IMG/VR virus record: IMGVR_UViG_3300028024_000185
Span: 1-52,115 of that record
DNA length: 52,115 bases
Source of the DNA: a virus
Reading direction: 5' to 3' (one strand)
Below, one piece after another: positions 49,067 through 52,115 of this stretch (position 1 is its first letter; every line of letters begins with the position of its first letter). The notes under the pieces were generated by a model. The model saw only the letters and a list, made by a program, of their open reading frames with translations, did not search any database and was not told the DNA's origin. A program made the position numbers and the translations under genes.

Positions 49067-49357
49067 CTAGAGCAATCTCGCCAGCGCCTTTGCTTTCTCT
49101 ATGTCGCCCTCTTGCGTTGATTTATCGCCACCCAACAGCAGCAGGAAAACCAAAGCTCCTCGCTGGACGAAATACACACGATAGCCAGGACCGAAATGAA
49201 TCCTCATCTCGGACACACCCTCGCCGACCGGCGCACAGTCACCGAAGTTTCCGGCTTCCGCGCGCTTGATCCTGACAATGATCTTGGCCTTGGCCCTGAC
49301 ATCTCTGAGGCTCTTCAGCCAATCGTCGAAGGTGTCTGATTTGACTATCGTGTACAT
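49067..49357 (-). CDS. RelE/HigB-like toxin
   Basis: A 96-residue protein starting MYTIVKSDTFDDWLKSLRDVRAKAKIIVRIKRAEAGNFGDCAPVGEGVSEMRIHFGPGYRVYFVQRGALVFLLLLGGDKSTQ, the full length and motifs of the family paired with HigA-like antidotes. It probably cuts mRNA on ribosomes. The in-frame extension upstream of ATG 49357 is not used. Toxin-first order fits HigBA. Confidence 0.85.
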   Translation of the reverse strand: MYTIVKSDTFDDWLKSLRDVRAKAKIIVRIKRAEAGNFGDCAPVGEGVSEMRIHFGPGYRVYFVQRGALVFLLLLGGDKSTQEGDIEKAKALARLL

Positions 49358-49365
49358 GACGATGA

Positions 49366-49383
49366 TGTATTCACTCGGATACA
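49366..49383. promoter_or_regulatory. Inverted repeat upstream of the toxin gene
   Basis: TGTAT-N8-ATACA lies 9 bases before the toxin ATG on the minus strand. It is a candidate operator for antitoxin autoregulation. Confidence 0.45.
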
Positions 49384-49534
49384 CTTTACAAGAACCAAAT
49401 CGGCATAGCTGAAAAAATAAAAGTGATCCACTGCGAGGAAATTAACCAATTCTTCGAACTTTTGCCTTGGGCCGCCGGCTCAAACCCAATAAGCATCGCT
49501 CCCTCGGCGCTTCCGCAGAAGAATTTTCGGCAAA

Positions 49535-49548
49535 TATGCTTTTGCCTA
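49535..49548. promoter_or_regulatory. Repressor operator O4 (TATGC-TTTT-GCCTA)
   Basis: It matches the same dyad as at the repressor gene and abuts the -35 box of the rightward promoter. Confidence 0.6.
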
Positions 49549-49577
49549 TTGCAAGCATATAGGCTTTCGCATATATC
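49549..49577 (+). promoter_or_regulatory. Rightward promoter candidate
   Basis: TTGCAA (49549-49554), a 17-base spacer and TATATC (49572-49577). O4 abuts its -35 box and O5 fills most of the spacer, so bound repressor would exclude RNA polymerase. It would drive the genes from 49799. Confidence 0.65.
49560..49573. promoter_or_regulatory. Repressor operator O5 (TAGGC-TTTC-GCATA)
   Basis: It matches the consensus exactly and lies between the -35 and -10 boxes of the rightward promoter. Its centre is 25 bases from that of O4. Confidence 0.6.
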
Positions 49578-49743
49578 TATCCCATCAGCTGATCGCTGAT
49601 CTCGGCCCCAGGCGTTTCCCCTGACGTTCTGCCGGCCCTGATTACCTCCTGATGGCTGGCGCACTGTTCCCCTGCGGTCCCCCTGCCATCTCGAGCACCT
49701 CCCAGAACGGTCGACCGCGCCTCCCCGCCGGTCGACGTGACTA

Positions 49744-49778
49744 GCCCGGTGCGCTGTCATCTTCTCGGCGCACCGGGC
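49744..49778 (+). promoter_or_regulatory. Leader hairpin before the rightward operon
   Basis: An 11-bp perfect stem (GCCCGGTGCGC / GCGCACCGGGC) with a 13-base loop, ending 20 bases before the ATG at 49799. CGCCCTTTG follows, too few T for a strong terminator. It may be an attenuator, an RNA stability element or a protein-binding site. Confidence 0.55.
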
Positions 49779-49798
49779 GCCCTTTGAGGATCGATCGC

Positions 49799-50002
49799 AT
49801 GGCCTATGTGGCAGTGTTCGCAGATCATCGTATCACCGAAGTAAAAGGTCGCGCCGCTCATGGCAAGGTGCCGGCTGCAGTCAAGCTTATGGACGACAAG
49901 GGCGATTTCATTTGCACCCTCACTGTCCAGGAAGCCGAGTTCCTTCTTGCCCAGCTGCCGGCGGCGATCGCCGCAGCCAAGGCTGTGGAGCAGGCAGCGT
50001 GA
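49799..50002 (+). CDS. Small phage protein, unknown
   Basis: A 67-residue protein starting MAYVAVFADHRITEVKGRAAHGKVPAAVKLMDDKG and ending with an Ala-rich helix (EAEFLLAQLPAAIAAAKAVEQAA). TGAGGA is 8 bases before the ATG. It is the first gene after the operator-controlled promoter. Function unknown. Confidence 0.6.
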   Translation: MAYVAVFADHRITEVKGRAAHGKVPAAVKLMDDKGDFICTLTVQEAEFLLAQLPAAIAAAKAVEQAA

Positions 50003-50319
50003 TCTCGATGAGCAACACTGCGCCGGTCGATCAGTCGGCAACCGGCGCTTCGCCTCAGGCTGATGATGCCACGAGGCCAGGTGTCATCAGTTCCGATATT
50101 CCCATCACACCGCAGCGGAAATGCGCATGGAGCAAGACAACGCGGCTTATCGCGGCGCTGCTGCCAGGACAGTCCGTCCTGATCGGGTTCGATCATCGGG
50201 CCGGCCGTCAGCATCTGCAGCATGTCTGCCGCGCTAATAATCGCTGCGCAGATTCCTTCGGCTGGAAATTGACGGCGCGGCAAGAGCCGAACGGCACACG
50301 CGTCTGGAGGATCTCCTGA
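49999..50319 (+). CDS. Small phage protein, unknown
   Basis: A 106-residue protein from GTG 49999 (GTGA overlap with the previous stop, GGAG 8 bases upstream) or 103 residues from ATG 50008. The first third is unstructured. The rest (IAALLPGQSVLIGFDHRAGRQHLQHVCRANNRCADSFGWKLTARQ) looks folded and basic. Function unknown. Confidence 0.55.
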   Translation: MISMSNTAPVDQSATGASPQADDATRPGVISSDIPITPQRKCAWSKTTRLIAALLPGQSVLIGFDHRAGRQHLQHVCRANNRCADSFGWKLTARQEPNGTRVWRIS

Positions 50320-50521
50320 TGTCGATCCTCGAAACCCAGACCTACGCCTATTGGGCCGCGCAACAGGCGCGCCGAAAGCCTGGACTGACCGAGGAGGTCC
50401 GGGGTCAGGTCGTCGAAACTATCAGGCTCGTGGCCAAAAATGCGACTGCGCGAAGCTGCACAATATCGCTGCCGCGGAGATGGCCAAAGTTGATCACCCG
50501 ACCGGCGGCAATGCCGCTTAA
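50319..50521 (+). pseudogene. Small gene with apparent one-base deletion
   Basis: The ATG at 50319 overlaps the previous stop by one base and opens MSILETQTYAYWAAQQARRKPGLTEEVRGQVVETIRLVAK. After this point the current frame turns into an unlikely basic tail. The -1 frame continues as CDCAKLHNIAAAEMAKVDHPTGGNAA and stops at 50519-50521. Adding one A to the run at about 50437-50441 would restore a protein of about 67 residues. It is a true mutation or a homopolymer error. Confidence 0.6.
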
Positions 50522-50542
50522 CGCTTACTTAGGAGATAGATG

Positions 50543-50872
50543 ATGAAGGCAGATTTCCAAAGACAGGCACGTCAGGGCGACGTGCTGATGGTGCTGGTCG
50601 ATGACCTTCCGAAAACGGCCAAGACGGTGAAGCAGGAGAACGGCTTGGCGACGCTGGCCTATGGCGAGGCGACCGGCCATCACCACAGCTTCCACGAAAA
50701 GGCCAAGCTGTTCCGCGATGACGGTGCCGGCGGCGCGCTCTATGTCCGCACTTCGGCGGGTGCCGCTCTGACCCACCAGGAGCACTCGACGATCATCACG
50801 CCGGCCGGCGTTATCCGCAAGGTAAGCCAAGTCGAATATCACCCTGCCGAATTGCGTCGGGTGGCAGATTAA
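50543..50872 (+). CDS. His-rich conserved protein (GEATGHHH / THQEH type)
   Basis: A 109-residue protein. QGDVLMVLVDDLP opens a strand-rich region, followed by LAYGEATGHHHSFH and later GAALTHQEHSTIITPAGVIRKVSQVEYHP. The conserved His groups could bind metal. The pattern fits a family I recall next to proteins like the one at 51405; the link is from memory. ATG 50543 is 7 bases after AGGAG; ATG 50540 is just before. Function unknown. Confidence 0.7.
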   Translation: MKADFQRQARQGDVLMVLVDDLPKTAKTVKQENGLATLAYGEATGHHHSFHEKAKLFRDDGAGGALYVRTSAGAALTHQEHSTIITPAGVIRKVSQVEYHPAELRRVAD

Positions 50873-50875
50873 ACA

Positions 50876-51349
50876 ATGCCACGTAACCGCCCTTGCAAGC
50901 CGCTGTCGGAACGATTGCGAGAGAAAACGCAGGAGATCGATAGCGGCTGCTGGGAATGGACCGGCAATATTATGCCAAATGGGTACGGTGTATTGGCGAT
51001 CGGGCGGCGCTCACTTGGCGAGCGGAAAACGGTCTATGCACATCGGGTTAGTTACGAGTTTCACCGAGGTCCAATACCTCATGGTTTGGATCTAGATCAC
51101 CTTTGCCGCAACAGAAGATGCATCAACCCAGATCATCTCGAACCAGTAACTCGGCAAGAGAATGTGCTGCGTGGCGTCGGACCCCGAAAGGCAAGTGAGT
51201 ACTTTGCTCAAATAACCCACTGCAAGCACGGCCATGCTTTCGATGAGATCAATACATCACCACGCAAGGAAGGCGGTCGGAAATGCAGAAAATGCGGGGC
51301 CATTAGGACGGCTAAATATAAGGCAAAAATGAAAATTTCTGCGGATTGA
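50876..51349 (+). CDS. HNH endonuclease, homing-type
   Basis: A 157-residue protein. GCWEWTGNIMPNGYGVLAIG and YAHRVSYEFHRGPIPHGLDLDHLCRNRRCINPDHLEPVTRQENVLRG form the HNH core, as in many phage homing endonucleases. A C-terminal CKHGH and CRKCG pair adds a second zinc site. It starts 4 bases after the His-rich gene and separates it from the repeat protein, so it may be a recent insert. Confidence 0.85.
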   Translation: MPRNRPCKPLSERLREKTQEIDSGCWEWTGNIMPNGYGVLAIGRRSLGERKTVYAHRVSYEFHRGPIPHGLDLDHLCRNRRCINPDHLEPVTRQENVLRGVGPRKASEYFAQITHCKHGHAFDEINTSPRKEGGRKCRKCGAIRTAKYKAKMKISAD

Positions 51350-51359
51350 TGCTCTGTCA

Positions 51360-51381
51360 GAGGGCCGGTGCGCCGGCCCTC
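51360..51381. other. Hairpin before the repeat-protein gene
   Basis: A 9-bp stem (GAGGGCCGG / CCGGCCCTC) with loop TGCG, after the HNH gene and 23 bases before the next ATG. No T-run follows, so it is not a clear terminator. Confidence 0.4.
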
Positions 51382-51404
51382 GCATGGATCATCAGGAGGA
51401 TAGA

Positions 51405-52115
51405 ATGGTAATGCGTGTCGACAAACTCACCGGTGAACAGCGCGCCAAAATGGACGCGTGGGCTGATCAGTGGATCGAGGTGGGCTTGCGCCTGGGCGCA
51501 GCCGATCGGCCGAAGTTCGAGGGAGCCGCGAAGCGCTGCTATGAGGCGGCCGGCATTCCCTGGCACGGGAATGTCATCTGGGTTTCCTCGCCGCTCGTGA
51601 TGGCCATCGCTGCGCCCGTAGCAGCCTTTGTCATCGAACTAAATAAGCGGAAGCAGGTCCGTGGCGCGGTCGGTGGCGCGGTCCGTGGCGCGGTCAGTGG
51701 CGCGGTCGATGACGCGGTCGGTGGCGCGGTCCGTGGCGCGGTCGATGACGCGGTCCGTGACGCGGTCCGTGGCGCGGTCGATGACGCGGTCCGTGGCGCG
51801 GTCCGTGGCGCGGTCGATGACGCGGTCCATGGCGCGGTCCGTGACGCGGTCCGTGACGCGGTCCATGGCGCGGTCCATGGCGCGGTCCATGGCGCGGTCG
51901 GTGGCGCGGTCAGTGGCGCGGTCGATGACGCGGTCGATGACGCGGTCCGTGGCGCGGTCAGTGGCGCGGTCGATGACGCGGTCAGTGGCGCGGTCAGTGG
52001 CGCGGTCGATGACGCGGTCAGTGACGCGGTCGGTGGCGCGGTCGATGGCGCGGTCCATGGCGCGGTCCATGGCGCGGTCGGTGGCGCGGTCGGTGGCGCG
52101 GTCCGTGGCGCGGTC
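51405..52115 (+). CDS. Repeat protein with DUF6745-like N-terminus (3' end outside window)
   Basis: The frame opens at ATG 51405 (or 51411) after AGGAGGA and remains open to the window edge (237 codons). The first 85 residues ([33 protein letters not shown] and [20 protein letters not shown]) resemble the N-terminal part of the DUF6745 family, by memory. From residue 86 it is a run of four-residue units [R/G/S/D/H]-[G/D]-A-V, 38 in the window. Ala-Val at every third and fourth place could pack as an elongated helical or solenoid stalk. The usual C-terminal region would lie beyond the edge. Confidence 0.7.
   Translation, partial: MVMRVDKLTGEQRAKMDAWADQWIEVGLRLGAADRPKFEGAAKRCYEAAGIPWHGNVIWVSSPLVMAIAAPVAAFVIELNKRKQVRGAVGGAVRGAVSGAVDDAVGGAVRGAVDDAVRDAVRGAVDDAVRGAVRGAVDDAVHGAVRDAVRDAVHGAVHGAVHGAVGGAVSGAVDDAVDDAVRGAVSGAVDDAVSGAVSGAVDDAVSDAVGGAVDGAVHGAVHGAVGGAVGGAVRGAV
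51660..52115. repeat. 12-bp in-frame minisatellite, at least 38 units
   Basis: The unit is VRTGRCGCGGTC, with GCGGTC fixed. Variation is confined to the first two codons. The array is exactly 38 units from 51660 to the window edge and continues past it. Each unit codes for x-(G/D)-A-V in the plus-strand protein. Unit length keeps frame when copies are gained or lost. The minus strand is also open (mainly D-R-x-x), but this is a mirror effect. Confidence 0.95.

Larger units (their letters stand above)
49385..49798. other. Non-coding control region
   Basis: About 410 bases without a convincing gene. A minus-strand ORF at 49386-49760 has a composition unlike its neighbours and lacks a usable start. 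The region holds two repressor operators, a rightward promoter and an 11-bp leader hairpin, each listed separately, and so acts as the control region for the right-hand genes. Confidence 0.6.

Noticed and set aside
49386-49760. Minus-strand ORF in the control region
   Set aside because: It has Arg/Gly-rich low-complexity composition, crosses the promoter and operators, and lacks a ribosome-binding site.
51639-52070. Minus-strand ORF made of MDRA/TDR repeats
   Set aside because: It is the mirror reading of the 12-bp minisatellite. The plus strand has the ribosome-binding site, a unique N-terminal domain and continuity.

Overview
The window is almost entirely a temperate, siphovirus-like phage or prophage of a GC-rich host. 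An alphaproteobacterium is most likely: the zinc-ribbon and regulator families, the tail-module proteins and the codon use all resemble those of alphaproteobacterial prophages. This is inferred from family resemblance, not from a search. No rRNA, tRNA, CRISPR array, IS element or integrase was found. No attachment site could be placed, so the prophage boundaries are unknown.

Layout. (1) 1-1239, plus strand: a small unknown gene and a formyltransferase-family gene that converge on the phage late operon; cargo or flank. (2) 34.2 kb down to 1.3 kb, minus strand, in transcription order: late genes. These are two homing-type nucleases, small and large terminase, portal, prohead protease, HK97-fold capsid, a head protein, a methyltransferase/glycosyltransferase-like fusion, connectors, tail tube, tail chaperones with a programmed frameshift site, tape measure, tail-tip genes ending in a 1253-residue tip protein, and fibre genes. 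After these come a group of accessory enzymes (phosphoesterase, Ntn hydrolase, dNTP diphosphohydrolase-like, deoxyribosyltransferase-like), holin candidate and lysozyme, SGNH hydrolase, and a nested spanin pair plus a tiny third lipoprotein. (3) 46.1 kb down to 34.2 kb, minus strand: early genes. They form a dense chain of small genes, mostly joined by 1-4 base overlaps, with a Cro-position regulator, ParB-like protein, nucleases, an MT-A70 methyltransferase, replication proteins and an AlpA-like regulator. Plus-strand genes interrupt this block at 44.3-45.8 kb. (4) 46.15-48.64 kb, plus strand: a LexA/S24-type repressor followed by two lipoproteins and an anchored protein of lower GC, probably lysogenic-conversion genes. 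(5) 48.77-49.36 kb, minus strand: a HigBA-like toxin-antitoxin pair. (6) 49.5 kb to the right edge, plus strand: a second operator-controlled promoter, then small genes, an HNH nuclease and a protein that runs into a 12-bp minisatellite still continuing at the window edge.

How it works together. A 14-bp dyad, TAKGC-N4-GCMTA, occurs three times between the repressor and the leftward operon and twice at a promoter 3.4 kb away. The arrangement of sites around the two promoters is nearly the same. One repressor therefore probably silences both a leftward and a rightward early operon in the lysogen. Two genes (3720-4006 and 50319-50521) each carry an apparent one-base deletion in a homopolymer, which may be real mutations or sequencing errors. 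The best candidates for undescribed biology are the right-edge pair (His-rich protein plus repeat protein), the identical C-terminal 11-residue tag shared by the ParB-like and GIY-YIG-like proteins but encoded by different codons, and the head-cluster fusion enzyme.
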